DNA of 64,000 nt from Hyphomicrobiales bacterium (GTDB lineage: Bacteria > Pseudomonadota > Alphaproteobacteria > Rhizobiales > Rhizobiaceae), in the NCBI GenBank assembly GCA_900466605.1, contig UBMU01000030.1, forward strand, positions 62,001-126,000. Direction: 5' to 3'. This document shows positions 15,898-24,739 of this stretch, piece by piece; position 1 is the first letter of the stretch; every line of letters starts with the position of its first letter. Below the pieces are notes generated by a model. That model was given only the letters and a program-made list of their open reading frames with translations, searched no databases and was not told where the DNA came from. The position numbers were made by a program, and so were the translations under genes.

Positions 15898-17388
15898 ATG
15901 AACCAATCTCATTCCTTGACGCTCAATGACGAATTCGATGGAGACACGCTCCACGAAGAGTGCGGCGTCTTCGGTATCCTTGGCCACGACGATGCGTCGA
16001 CCCTGACGGCGCTCGGGCTGCACGCCCTGCAGCATCGCGGACAGGAAGCGGCCGGTATCGTCTCCTTCGACGGACTGCGTTTCCATTCCGAGCGGCATAT
16101 GGGCCTGGTCGGCGACCACTACACCAATCCGACGACCCTCGCCCGCCTGCCGGGCAACATCTCGATCGGCCACAATCGCTATTCCACAACAGGCGAAGTC
16201 GCGCTCCGCAACGTACAGCCGCTCTTCGCAGAGCTTGAAGTCGGCGGCATCGCCATTGCCCACAACGGCAACTTCACCAATGGCCTGACGCTTCGTCGCC
16301 AGCTGATCGCCGGTGGCGCCATCTGTCAGTCGACCTCTGATACCGAAGTCGTTCTCCACCTCATCGCCCGTTCGCGCTACACCTCCACGGCCGACCGCTT
16401 CATCGACGCGATCCGCCAGATGGAGGGCGGCTATTCGATGGTCGCGATAACACGCACCAAGCTGATCGCAGCCCGCGACCCCACCGGGATCCGTCCGCTC
16501 GTCATGGGCGAACTTGACGGCAAGCCGATCTTCGCTTCGGAAACCTGTGCACTCGACATCATCGGCGCGAAATTCATCCGCGACGTCGAGAACGGCGAAG
16601 TCATCATCTGCGAGATTCAGCCTGACGGTTCGATCTCGATCGACGCCCGCAAGGCTGGCAACGGCCAGTCGGAGCGCCTCTGCCTCTTCGAATACGTCTA
16701 TTTCGCCCGTCCGGACTCGGTGGTCGGCGGCCGCAGTGTCTACGTCGCTCGCAAGAACATGGGCATCAACCTCGCCAAGGAAGCGCCCGTTGACGCCGAC
16801 GTCGTCGTTCCTGTTCCCGATGGCGGCACGCCAGCAGCTCTAGGCTATGCGCAGGAAAGCGGCATTCCGTTCGAATACGGCATAATCCGCAACCACTATG
16901 TCGGCCGCACCTTCATCGAGCCGACACAGCAGATCCGCGCCTTTGGCGTCAAGCTGAAGCATTCCGCCAACCGGGCGATGATCGAGGGCAAGCGCGTCGT
17001 ACTTGTCGACGATTCGGTCGTGCGCGGCACCACGTCGCTGAAGATCGTGCAGATGATCCGCGATGCCGGCGCCAAGGAAGTGCATCTGCGCGTCGCAAGC
17101 CCGATGATCTACTACCCTGATTTCTACGGTATCGACACGCCTGACCGCGAGAAGCTGCTGGCCAACCAGTACGACAGCCTTGAAGCCATGTGCAAATACA
17201 TCGGCGCGGACTCGCTGGAATTCCTGTCGATCAACGGCCTTTATCGCGCCGTCGGCGGCGAGGATCGCAACGACGCCCGCCCGCAGTTTACCGATCACTA
17301 CTTCACCGGCGACTACCCGACGCGCCTCCTCGACAAGGAAGGCGAAACGATGGGCCGCAAGGTTTCCCTGCTGGCGACCAACGGCTGA
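15898..17388 (+). CDS. purF: Amidophosphoribosyltransferase
   Basis: A 496-residue enzyme catalysing the first committed purine step (PRPP + glutamine to phosphoribosylamine). A 21-residue propeptide precedes C22 in EECGVFGI, the N-terminal nucleophile after cleavage. The glutaminase domain is followed by a phosphoribosyltransferase domain with PRPP loop VLVDDSVVRGTTS. At the C-terminus the segment before FTGDYPT reads TDHY, without the C-x2-C pair that ligates the Fe-S cluster in the B. subtilis-type enzyme, so this one probably lacks the cluster. A strong terminator follows. Confidence 0.96.
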   Translation: MNQSHSLTLNDEFDGDTLHEECGVFGILGHDDASTLTALGLHALQHRGQEAAGIVSFDGLRFHSERHMGLVGDHYTNPTTLARLPGNISIGHNRYSTTGEVALRNVQPLFAELEVGGIAIAHNGNFTNGLTLRRQLIAGGAICQSTSDTEVVLHLIARSRYTSTADRFIDAIRQMEGGYSMVAITRTKLIAARDPTGIRPLVMGELDGKPIFASETCALDIIGAKFIRDVENGEVIICEIQPDGSISIDARKAGNGQSERLCLFEYVYFARPDSVVGGRSVYVARKNMGINLAKEAPVDADVVVPVPDGGTPAALGYAQESGIPFEYGIIRNHYVGRTFIEPTQQIRAFGVKLKHSANRAMIEGKRVVLVDDSVVRGTTSLKIVQMIRDAGAKEVHLRVASPMIYYPDFYGIDTPDREKLLANQYDSLEAMCKYIGADSLEFLSINGLYRAVGGEDRNDARPQFTDHYFTGDYPTRLLDKEGETMGRKVSLLATNG

Positions 17389-17411
17389 TAGCCATTGGCT
17401 TTGACATTTGG

Positions 17412-17443
17412 GCAAGGGGCGCTTATTGCGCCCCTTGCTTTTT
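17412..17443 (+). terminator. Rho-independent terminator after purF
   Basis: GCAAGGGGCGC (17412-17422) and GCGCCCCTTGC (17428-17438) form a perfect 11-bp stem with a TTATT loop, followed by five Ts. It ends purF transcription 24 bp before the SDR start, so the SDR gene probably has its own promoter or relies on read-through. Confidence 0.92.
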
Positions 17444-17466
17444 CAGCTATGGGGGAACCGGGGACC

Positions 17467-18207
17467 ATGACTATCAACCTTGAAGGCAAGATCGCGCTCG
17501 TCACCGGCGCCTCCCGCGGCATCGGCTATTTCACGGCGCTGGAACTGGCAAAAGCCGGGGCACATGTGATTGCCTGCGCTCGCACGGTTGGCGGCCTTGA
17601 GGATCTCGACGACGCCATCAAGGCTATTGGTGGTTCCGCGACGCTCGTTCCCTTCGACCTTGCCGACATGAATGCCATCGATGCGCTCGGCGCCTCGATC
17701 TTCGAGCGCTGGGGCAAGCTCGACATCCTCGTTGCCAACGCCGGCGTGCTTGGCGTGATCTCGCCGATCGGCCACATCGAGGCAAAGACCTTCGAAAAAG
17801 TGATGAACATCAACGTGAACGCGACGTGGCGCCTGATCCGCTCCGTCGATCCGCTGCTGACCCGCTCGGATGCCGGACGCGCGGTGATCCTGTCCTCGGC
17901 TGCTGCCCACAAGTGTCGGCCGTTCTGGGGCCCCTACTCGGCCTCGAAGGCGGCCGTCGAGGCGCTGGCCCGCACCTGGGCCGGAGAAAGCCAGAGCACA
18001 GCGTTGCGCATCACCAGCGTCGACCCTGGCGCGACCCGCACCGCGATGCGTGCGCAGGCCGTGCCGGGTGAAGATCCCGAGACACTGCCGCATCCGTCCG
18101 AAGTCGCGAAAGCTATCCTGCCTTTGGTCGGCCCTGACGTGACGGAAACGGGCAAGCTGTTCGTCGTGCGCGAGAACAAGCTGGTCGACTACCGCCTGCC
18201 CGAATAG
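17467..18207 (+). CDS. Short-chain dehydrogenase/reductase
   Basis: A 246-residue classical SDR. The NAD(P)-binding motif is TGASRGIG near residue 15, then NAG in ILVANAGVLG, a catalytic Ser in ILSSAAAHK, and YSASK (Tyr and Lys of the active site). The substrate cannot be inferred. The ATG at 17467 has a G-rich site upstream (GGGGGAACC); an in-frame ATG at 17395 would place translation across the purF terminator and is rejected. It lies downstream of purF in rhizobia by gene order, but no pathway link is evident. Confidence 0.92.
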   Translation: MTINLEGKIALVTGASRGIGYFTALELAKAGAHVIACARTVGGLEDLDDAIKAIGGSATLVPFDLADMNAIDALGASIFERWGKLDILVANAGVLGVISPIGHIEAKTFEKVMNINVNATWRLIRSVDPLLTRSDAGRAVILSSAAAHKCRPFWGPYSASKAAVEALARTWAGESQSTALRITSVDPGATRTAMRAQAVPGEDPETLPHPSEVAKAILPLVGPDVTETGKLFVVRENKLVDYRLPE

Positions 18208-18214
18208 GTACGCG

Positions 18215-18961
18215 TCAATTCACTGTCATTTCAGGTAACAGGTGTGCGAAGCCTGTTTCCGATGGGCATAGCGCGTTCAGATCGACCGGGCCCTGAATGC
18301 CATCCAGAGTGCCATTGTCGGCGAACTGCCAGATCGACCAATCGCGGCAATCGCCTTTGTGCGGCTCCTGCGCGATACTGCGTAGCCAGAGATAATGATC
18401 CGGGAAGCGCGCTTCATTTCCCTTGAAATACTGCTCGAAGAACTGCTGGTTCAGATAGAAGATCGGCTTGCCGGGATAGGCGCCGTTCAATTCCGCAAAG
18501 AAAGCACCGATCTCGGCACTTAGTTCATCTGATGTCGGCACCTTGCCGCAGTTGCCGGTAAACTCGAGATCTATGGCGATCGGCAATGCGTCGGTTTCCA
18601 CCGGCACCGTCTCGATCAGATTGCGCGCCTGCTCGCGGCCGGGACGGCAGAAGGTGAAGAAGTGATAGGCGCCGCGTACGATACCTGCGTCTTTTGCTGC
18701 TTTCCAGTTTTCGGCAAAACGCTTGTCTCGGTGGTCGCCGCCCTCGGTCGCCTTCATGATCGCGAAGCGGACGTTGGCCTGGCGCGCCAGAGCTTTCCAC
18801 TCTATGGCGCCCTGATGATGGCTGATGTCGATGCCCTGTATGGGATAGTCCGCAAGTGTCGGTGGGGTAAAGGGCGCCATGGCGCGATCGTATGCCAGAT
18901 ACGATGCAATCGCGACAGCCAGAATCACTGCTGCTAGGACCATTCGATTGAAGGTTTTCAC
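18215..18961 (-). CDS. GH25 family lysozyme (muramidase), membrane-anchored
   Basis: A 248-residue protein with an N-terminal membrane segment (residues ~7-25) followed by a glycoside hydrolase 25 domain. GIDISHHQGAIEW carries the first catalytic Asp and IAIDLEFTG the DxE catalytic pair; QFADNG is near the end. GH25 enzymes cleave the muramic acid-GlcNAc bond. I prefer the GTG at 18961, with AAGGA eight bases upstream, over an ATG at 19027 that would put 22 polar residues before the anchor. Its role here is probably cell-wall remodelling. Confidence 0.88.
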   Translation of the reverse strand: MKTFNRMVLAAVILAVAIASYLAYDRAMAPFTPPTLADYPIQGIDISHHQGAIEWKALARQANVRFAIMKATEGGDHRDKRFAENWKAAKDAGIVRGAYHFFTFCRPGREQARNLIETVPVETDALPIAIDLEFTGNCGKVPTSDELSAEIGAFFAELNGAYPGKPIFYLNQQFFEQYFKGNEARFPDHYLWLRSIAQEPHKGDCRDWSIWQFADNGTLDGIQGPVDLNALCPSETGFAHLLPEMTVN

Positions 18962-19067
18962 GTCAGGGGTCCTTCGATTTTCTAGGCGTGTTGTAGCAGA
19001 GTATTGTGAGGTTGCGGCAGATGGCATCAGCCCGGCCCTGCGCTTGCGCTCCGGGCGTTCGGCGCTG

Positions 19068-19090
19068 CAATCGATTCACTGGATCGATTG
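19068..19090. repeat. Palindromic (REP-like) element
   Basis: CAATCGAT (19068-19075) and ATCGATTG (19083-19090) are perfect inverted arms around TTCACTGG-like bases. The element sits in a GC-rich context (GCGCTCCGGGCGTTCGGCGC before it, GCTCCGGCTGGCGCCGG after it). I believe very similar CAATCGAT...ATCGATTG elements recur between genes in Rhizobium and Ensifer genomes, but this is from memory. Confidence 0.5.
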
Positions 19091-19123
19091 CTCCGGCTGG
19101 CGCCGGACCGCTTCTCCCCCCCC

Positions 19124-19152
19124 TTGACCAAACCCCATTCCCGCGCCATAAA
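19124..19152 (+). promoter_or_regulatory. Promoter of the cysS operon
   Basis: TTGACC (19124-19129) and CATAAA (19147-19152) are separated by 17 bp, close to the sigma-70 consensus. The start of cysS lies 160 bp downstream. Confidence 0.55.
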
Positions 19153-19312
19153 ACCCGCCATGAAAACGGTTATCTGCATTATCTGCCGGAAGATTATTCG
19201 CTAGCGCGCTCGCTGGCCTGGCCGTTTTCGTCTCCCAAATACCCAAGATGAGAAACGCCCCGGCCCGCCGGTGGAAGTATTTTTCGGATCATTGCATTTT
19301 GGGAGAGTAGAC

Positions 19313-20704
19313 ATGGACGGCCAGCCGGGATCGCCAACGCCGGAACTCAAGCTGTACAACACGCTGACGCGCGAAAAGACGGCTTTTGCGCCGATCGATC
19401 CGCAGAATGTCCGCATGTATGTCTGCGGTCCGACCGTCTACGACTTCGCCCATATCGGCAATGCCCGTCCGGTCATCGTCTTCGACGTGCTCTTCCGGTT
19501 GCTGAACCATGTCTATGGCGGCGACCGCGTCACCTATGCGCGCAACATCACCGACGTCGATGACAAGATCAACGCGCGGGCACTGCGCGACTATCCCGGC
19601 CTGTCGCTCAACGAAGCGATACGGGCGGTGACGGAGAAGACCGAGAAGCAGTTTCTGGATGACGCGAAATCGCTCGGCTGCCTTGAGCCAACGGTACAGC
19701 CGCGTGCCACCGACAACATCGCCCAGATGATCGAGATCATCGAGAAGCTGATCGCCAACGGCCACGCCTACACGGCTGCTGGCGAAGTGCTGTTCGATAC
19801 CAAGTCGATGGCTGATTACGGCCAGCTTTCGAAGCGCAATCTCGATGAGCAGCAGGCGGGTGCCCGCATTGCCGTCGACGCACACAAGAAGAGCCCCGGC
19901 GATTTCGTGCTCTGGAAGCTCTCGAGCGAAAGCGAACCTGGCTGGGAAAGCCCCTGGGGTCGCGGTCGGCCCGGCTGGCATATCGAATGCTCGGCGATGA
20001 GCGGACGCTATCTCGGCGACGTCTTCGACATCCATGGCGGCGGGCTGGACCTGATCTTCCCCCACCATGAGAATGAGATCGCGCAGTCGCGTTGCGCCCA
20101 TGGCACCAAGGTCATGGCCAATGTCTGGATGCACAATGGCTTCCTGCAGGTCGAGGGCCGCAAGATGTCGAAGTCCGAAGGCAACTTCGTCACCATCTAC
20201 GAGCTGCTGCACACCGAGAAGTTCGGCGGTCGGCAATGGCCGGGCGACGTGCTGCGTCTTGCGATGCTGATGACGCATTATCGCGAGCCGATCGACTTTT
20301 CGATCAAGCGACTGGAGGAAGCCGAACGCCTGCTCGCCAAGTGGCCGGCAGCGGATGCTGCCGATGCACAGCCCGATGCCGCCGTCATCAATGCTTTGGC
20401 CGACGATCTAAACACGGTCGCGGCGATCCAGGCGTTGCACGCACTTGCTCAGTCCGGCGATCACGCGACGTTCGCCGCCAGTGCCGCACTCCTCGGCGTT
20501 CTGCCCGAGAAGGCGGAGATCGACGAAGCGGTCGCCATCGAAATCGACCGGCGGGTAAAGGCGCGGCTGGAATTGCTGAAGGCGAAGAACTTCGCCGAGG
20601 CCGACAAGATCCGCGACACGCTGCTTGCCGAAGGCATCCAACTCAAGGACGGCAAGGATTCGGCCACCGGCGAACGCGTGACCAAGTGGGAGGTGAAGCG
20701 ATGA
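19313..20704 (+). CDS. cysS: Cysteinyl-tRNA synthetase
   Basis: A 463-residue class I aminoacyl-tRNA synthetase. MYVCGPTVYDFAHIGN (residues ~35-50) contains the zinc Cys (C38) and the HIGH motif; the KMSKS motif is at 284-288, and GWHIECSAMS and HHENEIAQS supply the other zinc ligands. The ATG at 19313 follows GGGAGAGTAGAC; an in-frame start at 19271 lacks this support. Its TGA overlaps the ATG of the first GFA-family gene, so it heads an unusual operon. Confidence 0.97.
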   Translation: MDGQPGSPTPELKLYNTLTREKTAFAPIDPQNVRMYVCGPTVYDFAHIGNARPVIVFDVLFRLLNHVYGGDRVTYARNITDVDDKINARALRDYPGLSLNEAIRAVTEKTEKQFLDDAKSLGCLEPTVQPRATDNIAQMIEIIEKLIANGHAYTAAGEVLFDTKSMADYGQLSKRNLDEQQAGARIAVDAHKKSPGDFVLWKLSSESEPGWESPWGRGRPGWHIECSAMSGRYLGDVFDIHGGGLDLIFPHHENEIAQSRCAHGTKVMANVWMHNGFLQVEGRKMSKSEGNFVTIYELLHTEKFGGRQWPGDVLRLAMLMTHYREPIDFSIKRLEEAERLLAKWPAADAADAQPDAAVINALADDLNTVAAIQALHALAQSGDHATFAASAALLGVLPEKAEIDEAVAIEIDRRVKARLELLKAKNFAEADKIRDTLLAEGIQLKDGKDSATGERVTKWEVKR

Positions 20705-21177
20705 CCACCTACACCGGCGGATGCCAGTGCGGCGCGATCCGCTTCCGGGTTCGCGGACCGTTGAAGGATTCATCCATCTGTCATTGCCGCATGTGCCAGA
20801 AGGCGTTCGGTGCGTATTATGCGCCTCTGGTCTCCGTACGCGGCGCGGAGTTTGAATGGACCCGGGGCGAGCGCAAGCGCTTTCGCTCCTCCAACCTGGT
20901 CGAGCGCGGCTTCTGTGCTGATTGCGGTACACCGCTGACTTACGAGGCGCCGGATGGTATGGCGGTTGCGGCAGGAGCGTTCGACGATCCGGCCGCTCTT
21001 CCGCCGGTCATCCAGTTCGGGACGGAGCGCAAGATCGGTTTCGTCGATCACCTGCACGAGCTGCCTGCCCGCGAGACGGAGGAGGATGCCGAAGCGGCAC
21101 CTTTCGTGCTCGACATCGTCTCCTACCAGCATCCGGATCACGACACGACGATGTGGCCTAAGGAGAGCAACCCGTGA
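20701..21177 (+). CDS. GFA family zinc-binding protein, copy 1
   Basis: A 158-residue GFA/CENP-V domain protein. The metal ligands are GGCQCGAIRFR near the N-terminus, CHCRMCQK in the middle and RGFCADCGTPL after that; it ends in a conserved HPDHDTTMW. The family includes glutathione-dependent formaldehyde-activating enzyme, but many members lack that activity and no gene for formaldehyde oxidation is nearby. Its ATG overlaps the cysS stop (ATGA) and its own stop overlaps the next gene. Confidence 0.92.
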   Translation: MTTYTGGCQCGAIRFRVRGPLKDSSICHCRMCQKAFGAYYAPLVSVRGAEFEWTRGERKRFRSSNLVERGFCADCGTPLTYEAPDGMAVAAGAFDDPAALPPVIQFGTERKIGFVDHLHELPARETEEDAEAAPFVLDIVSYQHPDHDTTMWPKESNP

Positions 21178-21662
21178 CAACGGCTGCGGCTCTGATCGGA
21201 GGCTGCCAATGCGGCGCGGTTCGCTACCGGGTCGTTGGCGAGCTGGGCTATCCGCACCTTTGCCACTGCCGCATGTGCCAGAAAGCGGCCGGGAACTACT
21301 TCATGCCGTTGGCTGCTGCCAAACGAGCAGATTTTGTACTGACGCGCGGCGAGCCAAAGTGGTTTCATTCGTCCGATATCGTTCGCCGCGGCTTTTGCGC
21401 CGACTGTGGGACACCGCTTTTCTATGATGCTCCGGATGCGGACTTCATCAACATCGTGCTCGGTTCACTGGATAATCCTGACAGCGTCAAGCCGGTGATG
21501 CAATCGAACATGGGACGCAGGATGAGCTGGTTTCATGAACTCGACGCCCTGCCCGTCGAGCCGGAGCCGGAAACGCCCGAGCGTGAGAACGCGATTGCCG
21601 CGAGCAATCACCAACATCCCGACCACGACACAGCCGATTGGCCAACCGGAGCGTCAGCATGA
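21174..21662 (+). CDS. GFA family zinc-binding protein, copy 2
   Basis: A 162-residue paralogue of the gene before it. It keeps GGCQCGAVRYR, CHCRMCQK and RGFCADCGTPL and the C-terminal HPDHDTADW, but differs widely between motifs, so the duplication is old. The GTG start at 21174 overlaps the preceding TGA (GTGA). It is the middle gene of three coupled copies. Function unknown. Confidence 0.92.
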   Translation: MTTAAALIGGCQCGAVRYRVVGELGYPHLCHCRMCQKAAGNYFMPLAAAKRADFVLTRGEPKWFHSSDIVRRGFCADCGTPLFYDAPDADFINIVLGSLDNPDSVKPVMQSNMGRRMSWFHELDALPVEPEPETPERENAIAASNHQHPDHDTADWPTGASA

Positions 21663-22135
21663 ACGAACCCATTCGAACCGGCGGCTGCCAGTGCGGCGCT
21701 GTCAGATTCCGCATCAGCGGCAAGCTTGGCCGCCCTTCGATCTGCCATTGCCGCATGTGCCAGAAGCAGTTCGGCGGCTTCTTTTCAGCACTGGTGACGG
21801 CTCCCGATGAAGGCGTGGAATGGACGCGCGGGGCGCCGAGCTATTTCCAATCGTCGGTCAACATCGAGCGCGGCTTCTGCAAGAACTGCGGCACACCCAT
21901 GACGTACCGTCACCCGGGCGGGTTGGAGCTGGCGATCGGCACCTTCGATGATCGCAGCGATCTGGCACCTCAGATACAGGTCAACTACGACGCACGTATT
22001 CCCTGGGTCGAAACCATCTTCGACCAACCCACTCACACCGACCCCGACTACTATGCGCGACAGGAGGCAATTATCTCCTTCCAGCATCCCGATCACGATA
22101 CTGCAACCTGGCCAGCCGAAGGCGTTAAAATATGA
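21659..22135 (+). CDS. GFA family zinc-binding protein, copy 3
   Basis: A 158-residue third paralogue with GGCQCGAVRFR, CHCRMCQKQFGG and RGFCKNCGTPM, ending FQHPDHDTATW. The ATG at 21659 overlaps the stop of copy 2, and its stop overlaps the ATG of the peptidase gene. By motif spacing it looks closer to copy 1 than to copy 2. All predicted zinc ligands are present in all three copies, so none looks decayed. Confidence 0.92.
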   Translation: MNEPIRTGGCQCGAVRFRISGKLGRPSICHCRMCQKQFGGFFSALVTAPDEGVEWTRGAPSYFQSSVNIERGFCKNCGTPMTYRHPGGLELAIGTFDDRSDLAPQIQVNYDARIPWVETIFDQPTHTDPDYYARQEAIISFQHPDHDTATWPAEGVKI

Positions 22136-23091
22136 CTGAAGTGCTCCGTACCCTTTATCCCGAAATCGAACCCTATGCTTCCGGCCACCTCGACGTCGGC
22201 GACGGCCACAAGATCTATTGGGAGCGTTCGGGCACGCCGGGTGCAAAGCCCGCAGTTTTCCTGCATGGCGGACCGGGCGGCGGATTTTCGCCGAGCCATC
22301 GCCGCCTGTTCGATCCTGCACTCTACGACGTGCTGCTGTTTGACCAGCGTGGTTGCGGCAAGTCGACGCCCCACGCCGATCTGAATGCCAACACCACCTG
22401 GCACCTCGTCGCTGATATCGAGCAGTTGCGCGAGATGGCGGGCATCGAGAAGTGGCAGGTCTTCGGTGGCTCGTGGGGTTCGACCTTGGCCCTCGCCTAT
22501 GCCGAGAAGCACCCCGAGCGCGTTTCGGAACTCGTCGTGCGCGGCATCTACACGCTCACGAAAGCCGAGCTCGACTGGTACTATCAGTTCGGCGTATCGG
22601 AAATGTTCCCCGACAAATGGGAACGCTTCATTGCGCCTATTCCACCGGAAGAGCGCCATGAGATGATGCATGCCTACAATCGTCGCCTGACCGGCGCTGA
22701 CCGAACCGTCGCTCTCGAAGCTGCGCAAGCGTGGAGCATCTGGGAAGGAGAGACGATTACGCTGCTGCCGGAAAAGGCGACCAGCGGCAAGTTCGAGGAC
22801 GCCGACTTCGCCTATGCCTTTGCTCGGATCGAGAACCACTTCTTCGTCAATGCCGGCTGGATGGACGAAGGTCAGCTGCTGCGCGATGCTTACAAGCTGA
22901 AGGACATTCCCGGTGTTATCGTGCACGGCCGCTACGACATGCCCTGCCCTGCCAAATATGCCTGGCTGCTGCACAAGGCATGGCCCAAGGCTGAGTTCCA
23001 TCTGATCGAAGGCGCAGGGCATGCCTACTCGGAGCCCGGCATCCTCGACAAGCTGATCCGCGCCACCGACAAGTTCGCCGGAAAGCAATAA
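22132..23091 (+). CDS. pip: Proline iminopeptidase
   Basis: A 319-residue alpha/beta hydrolase of peptidase family S33 that removes N-terminal proline. It has the oxyanion motif FLHGGPGGG, the conserved FDQRGCGKS, the nucleophile S114 in GGSWGS, and a C-terminal catalytic His in GAGHAYSEPG. Length and motifs match Pip closely. It overlaps the third GFA gene by 4 bp and ends 29 bp before the cimA-like gene, so it closes the coupled cysS-GFA-pip block. Confidence 0.93.
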   Translation: MTEVLRTLYPEIEPYASGHLDVGDGHKIYWERSGTPGAKPAVFLHGGPGGGFSPSHRRLFDPALYDVLLFDQRGCGKSTPHADLNANTTWHLVADIEQLREMAGIEKWQVFGGSWGSTLALAYAEKHPERVSELVVRGIYTLTKAELDWYYQFGVSEMFPDKWERFIAPIPPEERHEMMHAYNRRLTGADRTVALEAAQAWSIWEGETITLLPEKATSGKFEDADFAYAFARIENHFFVNAGWMDEGQLLRDAYKLKDIPGVIVHGRYDMPCPAKYAWLLHKAWPKAEFHLIEGAGHAYSEPGILDKLIRATDKFAGKQ

Positions 23092-23120
23092 CAAGCCGCA
23101 AGGCCGACAGGACGACCATC

Positions 23121-24737
23121 ATGACACGCGAAAAGATCTACCTCTTCGACACGACGCTCCGCGACGGGCAACAGACGCCCGGCATCGACTTCTCCGTCGA
23201 GGACAAGATTGCGATCGCCAGCATGCTTGACGAGTTCGGCCTTGATTACGTCGAAGGCGGTTATCCCGGTGCCAATCCGACGGATACCGCCTTTTTCAGC
23301 GAGAAACGCACGACACAGGCCCACTTCGTCGCCTTCGGGATGACGAAGCGGGCCGGCGTATCAGCCTCAAACGACCCCGGCCTGGCCGGACTGCTGCAGG
23401 CCGAAAGCGACGCAATCTGTTTTGTTGCCAAGAGCTGGGACTACCACGTGAAGGTCGCGCTCGGCTGTACCAACGAGGAAAATCTCGAAAGCATCGCCGA
23501 GAGCGTCAAAGCCGCCGTCGCCGCAGGCAAGGAGGCGATGGTCGACTGCGAACATTTCTTCGACGGCTACAAGGCAAACCCCGCCTATGCCATCGCCTGC
23601 GCCAGGACGGCCTATGATGCTGGCGCGCGTTGGGTCGTGCTTTGTGACACCAATGGGGGTACGCAGCCACCGGAAATCCGGGTGATGGTCGAAGCACTGA
23701 TCAATGCAGGCGTTCCGGGTAACTGTCTTGGGATCCATGCGCACAACGATACCGGCCAAGCCGTGGCCAACTCGCTGGCAGCGGTGGAAGCCGGTGTTCG
23801 TCAGATCCAGGGTACGTTGAACGGCATTGGCGAGCGTTGCGGCAACGCAAACCTCGTCACGCTGATCCCAACCCTTGCGCTCAAGGAAACCTATTCATCC
23901 CGGTTCGAAACCTCGATCGATGCCGAGCGACTGTTGAACCTCACACGCCTCTCTCATGCTTTCGACGAACTGTTGAACCGCTCGCCTGATCATCAGATGC
24001 CTTATGTCGGCGCCTCGGCCTTCGCTACCAAGGCGGGAATCCACGCTTCGGCGCTCCTGAAAGATCCACGTACTTATGAACACGTGACGCCGGAAAGCGT
24101 CGGCAATTTCCGCAAGGTCATGGTCTCGGACCAGGGTGGCAAGGCGAACTTCATCAACGCGTTGAAGCGCCGCGGAATCGAGGTCGGCAAGGATGACCCG
24201 AAGCTCGACCGCCTCATCACCCTGGTCAAGGAGCGTGAGGCATCGGGCTATGCCTACGAAGGTGCTGATGCGAGCTTCGAGCTGCTTGCCCGGCGGACCC
24301 TCGGCACGATCCCGGAGTTCTTCTCGGTCGAAGGCTTCCGCGTCATGGTCGAGCGTCGCTTCGATTCCCATGGTCGCGTGAAAATCGTCTCGGAAGCTGT
24401 CGTGAAGATCGTCATAGACGGGCAGACGATCATGTCGGTTGCGGAAGGCGACGGTCCGGTCAACGCGCTCGACCTCGCGCTGCGCAAGGACTTCGGCAAG
24501 TACCAGCACGAGATAGACGATCTGGTGCTGGCCGACTTCAAGGTGCGTATCCTCAACGGCGGCACCGAGGCTATCACTCGTGTTCTCATCGAATCCACCG
24601 ATAGCGACGGGGTGCGGTGGTGGACGGTCGGCGTATCGGAGAACATCATCGACGCGTCATTCCAGGCGCTGATGGATTCCGTGATCTATAAGCTGATGAA
24701 GAACCGGCAGCTGGCAGGCAAGATCGCCGCCGAATAG
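23121..24737 (+). CDS. cimA: Citramalate synthase (CimA) / 2-isopropylmalate synthase-like
   Basis: A 538-residue DRE-TIM enzyme. It opens with YLFDTTLRDGQQTPG, carries the metal-binding HAHNDTGQAVANS and a GTLNGIGERCGNANL segment, and ends with a LeuA dimer/allosteric domain. This layout and length fit the CimA group, which condenses pyruvate with acetyl-CoA, giving a threonine-independent route to isoleucine. Related synthases use other oxoacids, so the substrate is not certain. It follows pip by 29 bp with a GACAGG-type site upstream. Confidence 0.88.
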   Translation: MTREKIYLFDTTLRDGQQTPGIDFSVEDKIAIASMLDEFGLDYVEGGYPGANPTDTAFFSEKRTTQAHFVAFGMTKRAGVSASNDPGLAGLLQAESDAICFVAKSWDYHVKVALGCTNEENLESIAESVKAAVAAGKEAMVDCEHFFDGYKANPAYAIACARTAYDAGARWVVLCDTNGGTQPPEIRVMVEALINAGVPGNCLGIHAHNDTGQAVANSLAAVEAGVRQIQGTLNGIGERCGNANLVTLIPTLALKETYSSRFETSIDAERLLNLTRLSHAFDELLNRSPDHQMPYVGASAFATKAGIHASALLKDPRTYEHVTPESVGNFRKVMVSDQGGKANFINALKRRGIEVGKDDPKLDRLITLVKEREASGYAYEGADASFELLARRTLGTIPEFFSVEGFRVMVERRFDSHGRVKIVSEAVVKIVIDGQTIMSVAEGDGPVNALDLALRKDFGKYQHEIDDLVLADFKVRILNGGTEAITRVLIESTDSDGVRWWTVGVSENIIDASFQALMDSVIYKLMKNRQLAGKIAAE

Positions 24738-24739
24738 GC

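Larger units (their letters stand above)
18962..19312. other. Intergenic region upstream of cysS and the GH25 gene
   Basis: About 350 bp between divergent genes. It holds a palindromic repeat-like block around 19035-19110 and a good sigma-70-like promoter for cysS at 19124-19152. I see no protein-coding gene in it. Confidence 0.5.

Noticed and set aside
15841..16359. Antisense open frame over purF
   Set aside because: It mirrors the codon pattern of purF and has no recognisable domain.
20092..20700. Long upstream extension of the first GFA gene
   Set aside because: It lies inside cysS in another frame, is Arg/Gly/Ala-rich as expected of a shadow frame, and the GFA domain begins at 20701.
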